Below are positions 10,801 through 25,800 of a stretch of 64,000 nucleotides of DNA, piece by piece. The first letter of the stretch is position 1, and each line of letters begins with the position of its first letter. This DNA comes from Bolinopsis microptera (lineage: Eukaryota > Ctenophora > Tentaculata > Lobata > Bolinopsidae), in NCBI RefSeq assembly GCF_026151205.1, contig NC_087076.1:10330902-10394901 (forward strand), read 5' to 3'. The notes under the pieces were generated by a model, which worked only from the letters and a program-made list of their open reading frames with translations, searched no databases and had not been told where the DNA came from. The position numbers were made by a program, and so were the translations under genes.

Positions 10801-13800
10801 CTATGTTACTTATAATAGCAAACATCAATAAGAACCAAAAAAAATCAAAAATCAATTAAACGAACGTATCCTCAATAAATAAAACATAACTAAACTGTAA
10901 ATCATCATCAACAAAACCTTAAAAACATGGCAAACAAACTGTACCTGTAAAAGTGTAAGATTAACAGCGAGCTCAGTAGCAATCTCAGAGTCTCCCCTGG
11001 TCAGGCACCTGACACACCCCACACTCTTAAACACCAACATGGGCATGTCACATGACACGTAGCCTAGCAACGTCTCCAAGTGGGGACGGATACGGGGCTT
11101 GGCTACCTCGCATATGGAGAGGTTGCGTAGTGCGGAGAGAGCTGCGTGTTTTACCTGCGAGTATAGCGTGACGTTATATTATACTGTTATACTTTTTAAT
11201 CATTCTTTAATAATTTAGTACTGAGGACAAATTTTATCCTCTTCAGTCTGTGTTATCTTTTATTTCTTGTCTTGACAAGCAAATATTATTAAAATTATTT
11301 CAGTCAATGATTGATAGATATTCACATTTCACAAGGATCTAAATATTGAGCCAACAGAACTGAAACATCAGGGTCCTGACACAACTTATAAACTATATCT
11401 ATAAATCTAAATCGTGATCCCGATAAAGTCATCTACAGAACAGGTCATACAGCTCACTGCTCAGGAGAATTATAGAAATACCTAGTGTTGACAGAACTAA
11501 AATTAAACAACCACACTCACATTGACAAGGTACTTAACACCTACTGTACCGTGTAACCTTGATTTTAATTCAAGTTTAATGAGCGCGCTAAGCGTAACAC
11601 GTGATCACTAGGTACCTGGTATATCAGAGGTGAATATATTACACGATCTTAAAATCTGGTGTATATTGTATAACTAATACTATCAGTTTATTTCTGGGCA
11701 TATTTAATTTGATGGGCATGAGCTGGGAAATCGGACGTCAAATTACTAGATCTAACCGTAGAAATTAATGATTGATTGGGGGACTGGTCCGTAGTACCAG
11801 CCAATGTTTACTCAAAAGTAATATACATATAATTGAAATAAGTTAAAATATTCATCCCCGAGGGGCACGCAGATTATAATTGTGATGTTATCTATTAAAA
11901 CTATTCAATTAAAATTTTATTGGTCGAGTCGACTGGCCCTGATCTGCAAACATATTTGATATTAGTAACTTTATGATGCTGCCTCACCGCAATTAGGTGT
12001 GTTATCAGTGTAGATATGCGCTATGTGGCAGTGAAATAAGGAAATGTGGAATGTGCTGTTAGAATGGCAGGTGGTTTGAAATGTTGTCCTGATTCAGATT
12101 GTTTAATTTGAGCTGTTTGAGTTTGGTTTTGAGTGATTATTGACTATGTTCTTTGTGATTTACGTAATCCAGGTAGGTTGTGGAGTAAAAATGGTGGCCA
12201 TTCGTCGTTGCAGCCAGCACTTTGCAAGTCTAGTAGTACTTTTTTTGACGAATTCTTATATATGTTGATAGAAAATATACTGGATGGGCATGTAATGCGA
12301 GTGTTATGCTCTGAAATAGCGAGCATTGGGCCTTTATAAAAGATGCTAGATCTCAGGTCAGTCTGTGAGTAAATTGATAACCAGTCTAAGTTTTGTTCGT
12401 GTGTCGTTCCTTGTTTGGGTGTGTTAGGAGGGAAAAGTTCTGAAATCGATTTAGGTAACAAACTAGACATATTTCGAACTTTGTGCAGTAAAATAAGTGC
12501 GTTTTTAACGATAACCCCTTGAACGGTTAAGACCTCGTGTTCTTTAAATGCTAGTTTTGTGTGCTCTGGCAGTTTTCCGTCCTTGTAGTAGTAGTTCACA
12601 TTTCCGGCCATAACTGCCCTCATACCTTGTTTTTGTTTAGCAAAAAGAGATTCTATAAGAGATTTTGAAGCAAATCCCCAGACAAGTGAGCAGAAGTTTA
12701 AATGGGACTGAACAAAACTTTGGAAAATCTGTAAACGGGCCTTCATTGGCAATTTATGTTTTATCCTGTACATCACCCCAATAAATCTTGACATCTTGCT
12801 CCTCAGTGCTTTTATGTGGTTACTCCAGTTCAGCTTTTCATCTACAATTACACCAAGAAACCGGGCTTCGGTTTTACGTTCTAATACTGTATTTTCTATT
12901 TGTACTTTAATCAATGATGGTTCTATGCGCTTTTTAGAGAAAATCATATAACACGTCTTTTTTAGATTTAGTGCTAATCCGTTGCTATTAACCCACCGTG
13001 ATAATGTTTCCGTTAATTGATTGACCCTTAGCATTAGTTCTTGGACATTGGAACCGTTAATAATGATATTTGCATCGTCTGCATAAAGTATGAATTTTAC
13101 CATCATGTTAGAAATACCGGGAAGATCGTTGATGTATATGACGAAAAGTAAGGGACCTAGTATGCTCCCTTGTGGAACACCATGCACAATAGGCTTGTGG
13201 GACGAATGTGAATTGTTTATTGCTACATATTGGCTTCTATCACTTAGGTATGACTTAAACCACTTTAGAGCTATTCCCCGGATGCCGTAGTGCTGTAATT
13301 TATTTAGCAGTGTAGCATGATCCAGGACGTCAAACGCTTTACTGTAATCTAATAATAGCAGTAGTGAAATTTGGTTTTTGCTAAGAGAGTGTAAAATTGT
13401 ACTTTGTGCATTAAGAAGAGCATGTTCACAGGACCTTCCTGGACGGAAACCATACTGATTTTCGAATAAAGAACTATTTTTGTTAAGAAATTCTAAGACA
13501 CGTCGGTGCATCAGTTTTTCGTATATTTTTGAGAAGGAACCTAAGAGAGATATGGGTCTATAATTTTCAACGTCAAGTTTAGAGCCTCCTTTATGGATGG
13601 GAGTTACTTTGGCAATTTTAAGGGCCTGTGGAAATATGCCTGTACTTAAGGATTCGTTGATAACTTTTGCTAATATAGCAAGGAAACTATCGCTGGAACT
13701 GGCTACTTTTAGTGGTTCAATTTTTGTGTCAAGGGTCGCTTTGTTCTTCAAACCAATAATAATTCTTTGAATTTCGATCGTTTCGGCAGGCTGGAGATAG

Positions 13801-16800
13801 ATTGATTGAGAACAGGATGTGGGCAGATATTCTTGGAACCCTCCAGGGTCAAAGGTCTGACGGGCACTTATCTGAGTTTTGATGTTCGTAGCAATGTTCG
13901 AGAAATAGTCATTAAACCTTTCAGCCACGGTATCTTCAGAACTCAAAATCGACCCGTCCGAACCTTTGAGTCTTAACTGCTCAGTTTTCCTGCTTCTACC
14001 AAGTAAACCGTTGATTATTTGCCATTGTTTTTTGGAGCAGTCCTGGTATTTTTCGAATTGTTTTTTATAGTATCGTTGTTTGGCAATGTTGACATGTTTT
14101 TTACAGAAAAGTTTTAGCTTTTTATAGGCCTCTATATTATTCATTGTAGGTTCAAGTACTTTACTATGATAACTTTCTTGTTTCCGCGCACATGCTTCTT
14201 CAAGCCAGGGTAGTATCCAGGGTTTAGTATTAGAACGCTCGTGCTCACGGCGAATATGATTGATTTTTAGTGGATAGGCAGTGTTATAGTGCTTGGTGTA
14301 TATATCTGCAAGTTTTCCGTATTGCAGACTAGCGTCGTCTGTACTTAATATCTCGTCCCACGTTTCCCCATCGATGAGTTCCCTAAAAGCAGCATTGTTG
14401 GCCTCATTTATGACACGTGTTTCATAACTAAGTTTAGGTTGTGTGTTAGTGGGTAGCCTGAGATGTTGTTGCGAAGAGTTACTTAGTTTAAAAGTGGTAA
14501 CGATAGCAAGATGATCCGATAAATCCACCGTTACAACGTTACTGCTTATTGTGTTACTTATATTATTTGTGTAGACATGATCAATTAAGGTAGCACTATG
14601 ATCGGTGACTCGTGTCGGCCTTGAAACCGTCTGAACAAATCCATACTTGGCAAGGAGGTCTATGAGGTTCTGTCCAGAAATATCAGTTTTGAATTTTATA
14701 AGATCAATGTTCGCGTCTCCAAAAAACATGATATGCTTGCGAGAATGTCTATCTAGACCTCGTAGCACCTTTTCCAAAGAATTTAAGAAGTTCTGAGTAC
14801 CTTTAGATGGGGACCTGTAAAAGTTTATCAATACTTTTGTTTGGTTTGTGCCTTTGCAATTATGCACCTTAACTAATTGAAATTCAGCGCACGTGTCATC
14901 GGGATCTGTGGTTGCCTTAAGATTTTCTATATTTTCGGGATCACAAACCCTCTTATTAATGTAAATTACAAGGCCACCACCTTTTCCTGATTTGCGTAAT
15001 GGTTCCTGAACAATAGGCTCGTGAAACCCTTCAATTTTAATGTCGGAGATTCCGTTTGGTAATTTATCTAACTTCAAATTGGTTTCGTTAAGACACAAAA
15101 CGTCATACTTAGTATAACTGTCGATTTCTTCACGGAAGTATGTGATGTTCTTTACTAATGATCGCACATTAAGAGAAAACACTTTCAGTTCATCACGGGA
15201 GGAACTTTTAATGTTCGATGGCTGCTGATACTTACAATTGGTTAATATATCGCTGATTTCGTTCCAGTATTGGTAACTTTCATCGTTATCCTGATCTAAA
15301 GCGTTACCAATCAAATCTAAACCATGTGAGCGGTCGTATGGATTGAAAAGAGCAGTGATTCGGCTGCTACAGTCCATAAAAAGATCATAAGATGTCACAT
15401 AATAACCTGGGATTAACGACTCACAGCACTTTATGCAGCCTAAATTATCTCTAAAACACTTTTTATGAATGTACTCATCGCACCATGGACAAAACCTAAT
15501 GTTTAATCTAGAATAACAAAACCCGTTACAGGCCATGCACTTTGTTTTAAAATTAGTCTTGTTAACACTACTTTTTTTATTCGTCGGGACATCAGAGGCA
15601 TTGATTGGGAGAATTGAGCTTATGCATTCGTAGCAGAACCATGGGTTCCCAGAATTTATAATGTGCCGGGCATCGTTTTTTGATAGTTTCTGGCATTTTA
15701 AATGTTTACGTTCAGCACATAGGTCACAAATTAGGTCAGGAGAACTTTTAGGGATACGAACATAGCATTTGTCGCAATTGGGCTGTGAGCCGTGTTGCCT
15801 ATGATTACTTCCCTCCACTTTCAGTGACAGAATAAAGTAAGAGTTGAAAACAGATTAAATAAATGAAATAAAAACTGAATAAAGAAAAATTGATATTAAT
15901 AAATAATCTGATGGGTGTAGACAGTAGGCTGGTCAGATCCGTTTGCAAGAACTTTCAGTTCTGTGTGCAAGACAAGATCGTGACGGTTGGGCCTATTTAC
16001 TACTTAAAAACTACAGATTATTATCTGCTCAAAATCAACAGGCTATGCAACTAGTTCTCTTAAAGAATTTGATAATAAATAACAGAAAAGATTGACTAAT
16101 GCGAGGGGCGCACGGACTGTGGATCAGTCATAGTCTGTCAGAAGTCGGTAGTTGGGTAGATTGTCGATGTGATTTTTCGTTTTCTGTATCATGTGTACAA
16201 TGTAATGAGATGTAATAATATACAGTAGGCCTCGTATTTTGTTTTATAAATGGAGTATTAAACGATGCGATTAAGGGACTGTAATTAGAATGACTGATAA
16301 GTGTAAAGCCGAGATTACTGATAAGGCGAAATGTTGTGACAGGTGTAAGTGAGTTGCGATAATATTAGTATTCGACGTGTTTTGAAAATGTTATGCTACG
16401 TTGGCTTAATTTGAAATATGATTGCAGATCAGTCCTTTTACAAATTGATCATAGTAGTTGTATGTGTTTAACTCTCAGCCGAAACCGCAACTATTCATAT
16501 AGTTGTTACATATATCTAAAAATGGACGTCTTAGAGGTAGTGATCCTTTACGAAATCCTAAGCTCAGTAAAATCAAATTTATCCAGCATGTCGTGAGAAC
16601 AGATTTGCCAGTGTTATTTAAATGTAGGCCATCCCGTGCAAGGTGGGGCAAACCGAAATTCAAATTGTCAAACAAAAGAAAGTTGGGCGAGCGTAGTGAG
16701 AGATGAACAAGCAGCTCGTTCAGGTTGTTAATACTGTCATTCAGCTCATGGTAAGGGTCTGCATTCAAGTTGACTGGTGATATGGCGTCGAAGATGAATT

Positions 16801-19800
16801 GAGTGCCAGAGTGACTTATGAAATATTTTAGGTGGTCATGCAGGGTCATAGGATCAGCATGACCGAATCTGAGGTCGTTCACTCCGGCACTGATGAGGAC
16901 TAGATCAGATTGTTCTATTGAGGCTTGGTGTTGTGCTAAGTCTCTCAGATGGAAGAGATCTTCTCTGAACGCAATGATCGGCTCTTTGAGGAGAGAGCAG
17001 TCGAATGTACGGTTCTTGGAGTCAGACAGTATAAGAACTCGCCGAAGTCGTTTCGGTGTTGGGTGGTCCTTGTGTGGTGATGATAGGCCTGACGACAAGG
17101 AGCCTCGTTGGGGACGTCTGCTCTTCTTGACTGTACCGGGGTCCTCTAGCAGTCTGAAGGTAATGCTCAATCGGGGCCCCTCAAATTTCTCTTCAGGGAT
17201 TCCTGGAACGGAGTGATCCCATTCATCCTGGCTTTGTCTGGACATGGTATAGAGAGAACCATGAGTAGCTGTGAATGTCTCCTTCTTGTACTCTCCAGGG
17301 ATCTTCCTCCGAAATACCACTTCTCTAGGACAGCCGAGTGACAGAGTGATGATGTTACTATCCCTACTGATACTGGGTTCGTTGTCTGAGTGGGGTGGAA
17401 TGCAGGAGCGGGGAGAATCGTATGAGGTGACCATGGCTGAGTTGAAATTAAGATCTGGATATTCGGTCTTAAGAACATTAGCAATTTCACTCAAATATGA
17501 CGATTTTGAAATGTCTCTAGCATGATGGGAACCGCCGGAATAGCGATATGAGAACTGACCATAGTAGGCAACACGTCTATTAGGAAAAGTACGGTCATAA
17601 GTTACGTCATCGTTCAGCGCAGAACTCGTAAATGTGTCAAAATGTGCACCATCAAGTGTCTCAAACGGTAGTGTACCTAAGTTTGTCGAGTTACCGTGTA
17701 GTCCTTGGCTGTGTAGTCGTTGGCTGGGCGGTGGGGGGATAGGCGTCTGCTGAGGGCTGCAGGGTGGTTGAATAGCTGTGGTAGTTGTTGAACTGAGAGT
17801 TTGGCCAATGTCTTTTTGAAGTCCTTTCAACTGCTTACTAGCGTCCTCCGTGTGCCTCGTAATGATTTCAGTTAAGTTTTCAACACAATTAGATAACAAG
17901 TTAAATAAAGAATCTTGTTCTTCGCCAATAAATTGTTGGAAATGCTCTCTTAGGGCCACACGAGCTTCGTCAATGTCCTTTTTACTACGAGTTTTACGTG
18001 GCAGATTCTTGATAAATTCAGGATTCAAAATAAGGTTGCTCTCCCTCATTATCTGATCTTCATCTAGCTTGTCGACTAGCTCTAGGCTGGTCAGCGCTGA
18101 GAATCCCCCTAGCCGTTTTGGTTCAGGTTCCATTATCAAAAACTTACTTTACTGGAAAGTTTGTGGCAGCTTTATGTAATTGGACGGTTCTGATTCCCGT
18201 ACCGCCTAGCCTCAGTCTGTCAGTCGTAGTTAGTTACCACAGTCCACGTCACAAGCACATGCAATTTAGCTGTTATCTACATACAGATAAGAGTGGACAA
18301 ACGTACTACAGAAAGAAATGTGTGTAATGATGATAATAACTTTATGTTCTTCGATTTGACAAGTTTTAAAGTTGTAACCGGTAGGATATAATATATTTGA
18401 GTATTAGAACAGTTTAATGAAGTTGTGTCTAAGAGTTAAGAGACTTTTAACTGTTACCCATCTGCCATGAAACATGCCTTATAGGGCAGTATAGAGTACA
18501 ATCTACACGGGTATTTGATTGCTTTGGATTGCTCAATGTTACAAACTGGTCCATAGATTGGCTTTATCAGTACATAGAACATAGAATATTTACATCTGCA
18601 CTGTAGGCAGCTGGCAGGTTCATAATAACAAAATATTTTCAAATTATTGCTGTCTTCCGCTCATCTGTTGATTTTGAAGCTTCAACGCTCACCAGAAACA
18701 CTCTCAGAGGCCATGCATATAATTTTGGAGACTTGAATGCATTCTAGACCATAATCTAATGATCAATTAAGATACGAATTGGATCAAATTCCGCACTCTT
18801 TGTTCAGCTGACTCCTTTATAAGTAGATTCATGAACTTATAATGGTCATGCTTTGTTGCAAAGGAAATCATGCACAGTGAGAATGACAAGAGCAGCGTGT
18901 AAACTGCGTACAATCCTGAGTGATAATTTAAAAGAATGTAAGATCCAAAATTATACTACACCATGGACTAATGTGAGGTATGAAGTTAGCCCGAAGAATT
19001 TAATACTCCGTGTATTAGAGACTGGAAGAATTGGCCGTGTTTAAGGAATTCCGGGAAATGTTTCGGCAATGATCAAGTATTCCGTGATCATAGCATGTAA
19101 CAAAATGCTTGAAATTCCGTTAGTCAGGTTAATAAGGTAATTTTGTTAATAACTGGTATTGAGACTATAACATCGGTCCGATAAGTAATACTAAGCAGTC
19201 CTAATCAGTTGTAATAATTAGCTGTGATAATACAGGGTTACAGATCTGGATATGGAAAGAAACATTTTAAAAGCGACTTGATAATTTAAAAAAGTTAAGT
19301 AAGTTGGATGATGGATCTGCTCATATTGTGTACCTCGACAATAACATAAATAAATCTAGTATATAGTCCAAGTTCTTATCTTATATTCTTTTAAGAATTT
19401 AAGATAAGAACTTGGACTATAGTACAATCTAAGTTAAAACTTATATTCTTAACTCAAGTTACGGTAAATTAATTAGCAAATCAACCAACTAACCTTAACG
19501 AGCATCTCATCGGAAGTATAATCACATGCCAGCACTTTGAACAGGGTCTCCACCAGGTCAGGAGTATCTACCAGCAGTGAGCTACGTAGGTCTGACGTTG
19601 CTAGGTTACCTATCACCAGTGCACCTGTTGAGGGAGACTTTATTTTAGTTTGTTTATGTAGATCATACTGTAGGTAAAGATATTGATTAAAGAGGTGTTT
19701 TAGACTTAACGTTATCTTTGAGCTATCGACATTCGACATTCGACGATTTTTAGAAGAAAATTATCAATGCAAGACTTATGGATTATATCAAATACATAAT

Positions 19801-22800
19801 ATTAAATACATATGAAATACATATATATTATATAGATAAACCGTCAACCGATAATTCCAGTTTCCAGTCAGAAAAACTACCAAGTAGAAAATCTACGTCG
19901 CTAATAGTAATACCTGTTCCCTTCAAGTGCTCCTGGTATCCCTTCATCCAGTCCATAGCTTCTTTAGTGAGATCCAGAGCAGTGTCTTCAAACACAAGCT
20001 GGGCTATCCCATCGTGTGACACAACCAGAACCAGAATCTGAAACATAATTAATGTAATTACATAATTACTGTTTATTCAGTTGGTTAATTAGTGATGTAA
20101 TTGTATAATGGAAGGTGAGGATGGTGATGGGAGTAAAAATCTCCGTTCATGATAACGGTGGGGGACCAGGTGAAACAAACCATTCTACTGTCATTAACTC
20201 TATCATTCCAATTTTCTGTCCAACCTTTCGTGACTCCTTTTGATATTGTCCCAGTTTTTGTTGACCATTTTACTATCGTTCAGGATTGTGGCAGATGAAC
20301 TACAGAAACTAAACTTAATAATGCTTGAGGATTTACTAAACACGGTAAAATCGTGACAGATAAACTAAGTTGTCTTCGAAGGACCTCTAATAAAAGCAAC
20401 ACTACTTCTCATTAGAATTCAAATCTAGGATCTTGGAAGCTAAAACGTTCAGAGATAATAGTTGAGAATAATAATTGATTGAATAAATCGTATCGATATT
20501 AGTAATTTTTGAGTTTTAAACATTTTGACTTTTCTTGCTTAACCAATTATATCATGATAACCAACAAAGCTATTAAACTTGCAATAGAGTAAATAGTTCA
20601 CTATAAATTGGATTTGGTAGGACAGAACTAAGACAGTACAAACAGTACATAAATCAAATATCAGCTGACGAGGGCAATCTCATAATTACCTGAAAAATTG
20701 TTATGCATGACAATGCATAAGATCTCGAATATCAGGACTTGAGCTTTTCTTACAGAATTCACGGCGATATATTTTAACAAATAAGTAGCTCCCTCTAAAC
20801 TCAGTTAGCATAGTAGTGTTCAGTGGGCGCATATTTGGCAGAATTCATCATAATATCATCATTAAGTTATGTAGAAGATTATTTGATTATGTATCGTATG
20901 ACATACCGCACATGTGCATTGTGCATGCCCCCAGTCTTAACTCAACTCAGTCATAAAAGACATGATCTTGTGATGAATATCTCTTTATTAAAATAAAATT
21001 ACATCTTCAATAAATTTGTAAAAACCCACCTCACTAGCGATCCGTTCAATGGCGGCAGTGTCAGTTTCGTCCAGAGAGGTATTAATAATCTCAACTATTT
21101 GGTTCAGCACCCCTGACTGGTAGAGCTGCATCTGTATCAGGGGCTTCTCCAACAAGTTGAAGTTTCCCAACACGTCCAGCACTGCTTCTTTTACCTGTTA
21201 ACAGTTTCGTTTTAATTGTACAGTTACACACAGTGTAGATTGCGGTAAACCGTACCTCATCCAGAAAGTTCTAAATTTCCTCTCAGTATAATGTCTTATG
21301 CCCTAAAAAATTCACTTCTGACTGCCGGTCAGGCTGCCGTGTTTCTGGATGTGGGTAGACCGTACATGGTACAAGCTATCCCAGCATTGATTACTCCTCA
21401 ATAAAAACCGATCAGACCATACTATGCCATGATCGAGCCAATTAGTGCCGCCCCGATGGTGTCATATTATTATTTTACAGCAAATATCTTTTACCAACAC
21501 CTTCTCTTATAATTAGATAATTGGACCAAAGATTTAATTAAATGATTAAAATGACAAATTTTAAATGTTTCAGAATGTTGAACTCTGAAAACATATATAA
21601 ATAAGTTGCTACAATATATTATTATGTGTGTAAGTTTAAGTTGAATTAAAGAAATGATTAAAATACAATGGTAGTTTGTAGGTTAAGCTAATTTTTGATC
21701 TATCATAGAATTGATAAAAACAAATTCCATTTCTATCATAATTAATTGACATCTCAGAATTCTTAGCTCCGTGAAATTGTAGAATTAAAAATTAAATTTC
21801 ACAAATAATCTCCTACAGCTGCTGACTTCAAGAATTATAAATCATTCAAGAGTTGAATGGTCAGATAAATAGTGATCAGGTACAATGTACATTAGAGGGG
21901 GGAGACGAAACACGTTTTACAGCTGTTAAATTTCAATTAAACTATTACAGGTGCCTCAAACTCCGAGCAGACTGCAAGAGCTAGAGGTAAGTTGTTCGCA
22001 ATAATGGAGTAACCACTGATCATAGGACCAGGGGTCAGTCTACACACACCACAACCATCTGACAATTTCCCACAAAATCAAGATTTAATGTTGTTTTAGG
22101 AGTTCATGAGAAGAAAAGTACATCGAAACAAGTAAGTTTTGGTGATCATTGTTGTCACGAAGCAATAAATTTCTAAATTGAGCCATAAGTGCAGTAAATT
22201 TGTAAAATGTAAATTTACATCTAAAATGTAAATTTCATCTTATAAAATCGGTTTGATTCTTATGAAGGCTGGTTTGCGTTTGAGTAATTTTGTATTTAAA
22301 ACCTTGTCTCTTTAAACCAGTTCCCATGTTGAATAATAATTCCCAAAACAAAGTTCAATAATAAATTGTATTAAATAAATTAAATATTAAACGTTTAATA
22401 TATTACATCATAATTATTAATTACTCATAAATTTCATTATACTATTATATTAAAATATATATAGGCTAATAATTGCACAGTGTGGAGTTCAAAGAACGAG
22501 ATTCATTGTTCAACTATTAAGGTGGTCGATTATAAAAGTTAATGTGTTCTTTGCCAAATGTCAACAATTGTCGTGGGTAATGGATGTTCGGATATTAAAC
22601 CACTACTGTAAGTAAAACTTATAAGATGTTGACATGCTCTAAAATTTACATCGCTTGACACGTGTCATACCATTAATAGGGAATTTGAAATTCGTTATTT
22701 TAGATGTACGATGGCCTTCTAACACCCGCAGTTTAATAACTGTACGTAATGTAATGAACGTTGTGAACACTGAACATGTCTTACCAAGTCCTTCCTTAAA

Positions 22801-25800
22801 ACACTACTTATTTAACTTACAATAAAACCTGAGTTATTTCCTCAGAACTTATAAAAGTATTATATTATTATCTGTTGGGAAATGTACCGCATTCTCCACA
22901 TACCACAGGTCAAACCAGACTGTAGACGGGAAATTAAGTTTGACTCACTGTGTCGTCATCCTTTTGTGTTTTGAGAATGTCTGATGCAATTGGAGCCAGG
23001 TTCAGTTGTATAGCTGCTTCTGTTATCTGAGAAAGCCATGTTTTAGGGAGCATTCCTAAAATTCCAATGAAATTAAAAATAGATTTCATAATAATAATTT
23101 CGGAATAATTGCATAAAGTTTAAGAACTATGTTAACAGTAAAAATAACCAAAAAAATTGATGAATTAAAATTAAAATTTTACTACCCCCATCTTACCTCC
23201 TCCCCGTGGTCGAGGAAAGCAGCTATAATATTCAGAACAAACCGCAACACAGTACCATCTGTACTGTATTTCAGGTATTCTACCAGTATCGGCAAACTCT
23301 TCAACTTTATCGCCTCTTTCTGGACCTGCAACATTTTAAAACCATGTTATTGGTTAAGAAGGTAACTTATCACAATGACGTGTACTTGAACCATTTATAT
23401 CCTATAAAATCAAGGATAATTGATACCAGTGAATCAGATTGCAGGTAATTCCGTCAAGTGGGTAAAGATAATGTAGGATTAATAGAGGGATAATTCTTAA
23501 CTCTATTTCAGTAGCCTATTATGGTATTTATTATAGTACTCCATTTTAAACAAAGAGTACGACGCAGGTGCACTGTATAATATTATATAATAATATCCCC
23601 TTGATTTGAGACTATCAGACTCACACGTAACACTGTACTACATTACTGGTTGAGCGAACAATACACCCACCACTATATTATGTCTAATTCGTGCTTTTGT
23701 TCTCAGGGAATATCCTCAACCCATACGGTCTTTGAGAATCAGGTTCAAAATATCACATTAATTACAACATGTATTAAATAACATGTGTAACATGTAAATA
23801 ACATGTGTTGTGTAACATGTAAAGTAAATGACGCTGATGATCCCGGGATCATTTAAAGGATATAGGAAAAGCGCTATTGATTGATCCAGGTAAAGGACCT
23901 TTTAGGGCTTTTAGCCTGGATCTAACAATTGGCTCGGTGCCGATCCAGAACCCAATTCTTTCAAACTTAATTAATTGAACAAACCTCCTCGTGATCCATA
24001 CAGATGGTATGCAGTGACCCGCACAACATGTAGTGTACATCATTTTGGGATGTAACAGTAGCTTCTTCTGGCATTAGCTGCAGAGAAGGATCTTTAGTAT
24101 TATTTACTTTAATAGTAAGGTATTAGTAACTTTAGTAAAGTGTTTAGTAGTATTACAGTGGGTTACATTAATGATCCCAATTGTGCGGTGAATATATTGT
24201 TGATTTGTAACTGTGTGTAGGATTATACAGTGTAATTAAGAGGAAGTGTAAGGAATGTAATGGTTTTATTATTAATGAGGATTAGAGAGTACCTACTGTA
24301 AAGTTGTTACAGTATAATTAGCATTATAATGACTAACTATTATTGTATGAACAGTATTAATAGCTTTGTCATTGTTCAGCTACTGGCACAATTAAAGTAC
24401 CATGATTTGATGTGCTCAGCATTGTAATGTTGTGGGGTTAATATCATAGAAGTGGTGGGATCACTGCGTCATAATATCATCACAGAAATATAACTATAAT
24501 ATCATTATACGGTATAGGTAAGGAAACATTAATACTCATTATGCTTCACTGTTACAATAAAGTAATGAACTAACAGGCCAGGGCCCAGGGTTACATGTTG
24601 CCAATAATGTAATACTTTGCTCTTATTTTACAAAGCAAGCATGATAAATTAAAATGAATCCCGCTTGAATAACCAATAAAGCAATAAGTCACAAGTCACA
24701 TCGTGTGTACTTAAATATTTACTTATTGCACCTTCAAAACGGTTAAAGCCTAAATTCTAACAAACTAACGAAATATTCATATTTTAAATAATTATTTTCA
24801 AGTCATGACAGCAGGTTCAGATAAAAATAAATAAAAATAAAATGTTCAATCTAAAATTCGAATAATTTACCTCATTGAGCCTGTTGACGAGAGCATTGAC
24901 TCCTCCCTCACTCAACACTATATCTCTACCTGATGTGCTTTCAAAGCATATGTTACCCATTGCTCGGCACGCCTGGCGGAGCACTCGTGGGGCACTGTTG
25001 TGCACCATTGCAACTAATGGTGGTATCACCTGGGTGGATGTAATGTTACTAAGACAACTAATAACCCCTCATATTCACCCACAAATCTGATTCACACTGA
25101 TTGGATCTAATGTCTGATTTGTTTAAATGTCGTTTCAATTAATTGGCCTGAAAACTAAACACCCAGAAACCCATATAATCAGCACTTTTAAGTGTAGTTG
25201 TTTATAGTTAGGTCCTGTGCTGTGTATATTATTATTAACCATTGATAAGGTGCTACATAGAGTTCTGTGTGTTCAGACTCCCCACGGCCCACATGGGGAT
25301 GGGGTGGACACCTGTGTCATTATCATACCATGTCAAAACAAACCATACATTATATCATCATTAGTTGTGTTCTTGACTTGAACTAATGATAACTAATAGC
25401 TTGGGAGTTCAATAGTTCTAGAGTTTAATGGGCTGATGACTTTACTTTTACTTTAAGAAAACTAATTGGTATTTCAACATTTTTGATGGGGGGGATACAA
25501 CGGTCATTAATGTGCATTAATGGGCATTAATGTGCATTAATGTATTATATGTATATTTCAGCAAAATTCTATAATACTGACATTAATGACCGTTGTATGC
25601 CCCCCTTTTTGATAACGGTAAATGCTTAGTGCTTACTAACATCAGATATATAAAAACTCAAGTGTGACAATAACTTGTATAAAAAAGGACAAAATATTGC
25701 AAATGGACTCACAGCTTGTTGCACCATGATGATTCTATTATCCTCAGATTTTGCCATCTCTGCGATTATTTCAGCTGCCTGCTCAGCTCGACCCGAGGTC

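Larger units (their letters stand above)
11845..18250 (-). mobile_element. LINE-A: CR1/L2-like non-LTR retrotransposon, two ORFs with AlkB and esterase domains
   Basis: Inserted in RAP1GDS1 intron 9 in the host gene's orientation. Order 5' to 3' on the minus strand: 5' UTR, ORF1 (18133-16475), a 656-bp gap, ORF2 (15818-12144), 3' UTR. The 3' end near 11845 has a short GC hairpin and GATGAATA, resembling CR1/L2-type tails. Both long frames are open, so the copy looks recent, but it lacks an ATG at the start of ORF2. The 5' boundary is uncertain and I saw no clear target duplication. Confidence 0.85.

Noticed and set aside
12133-18327. Plus-strand frames opposite LINE-A ORFs (for example 16893-17216, 13090-13290)
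   Set aside because: Antisense shadows of the clearly coding minus strand.
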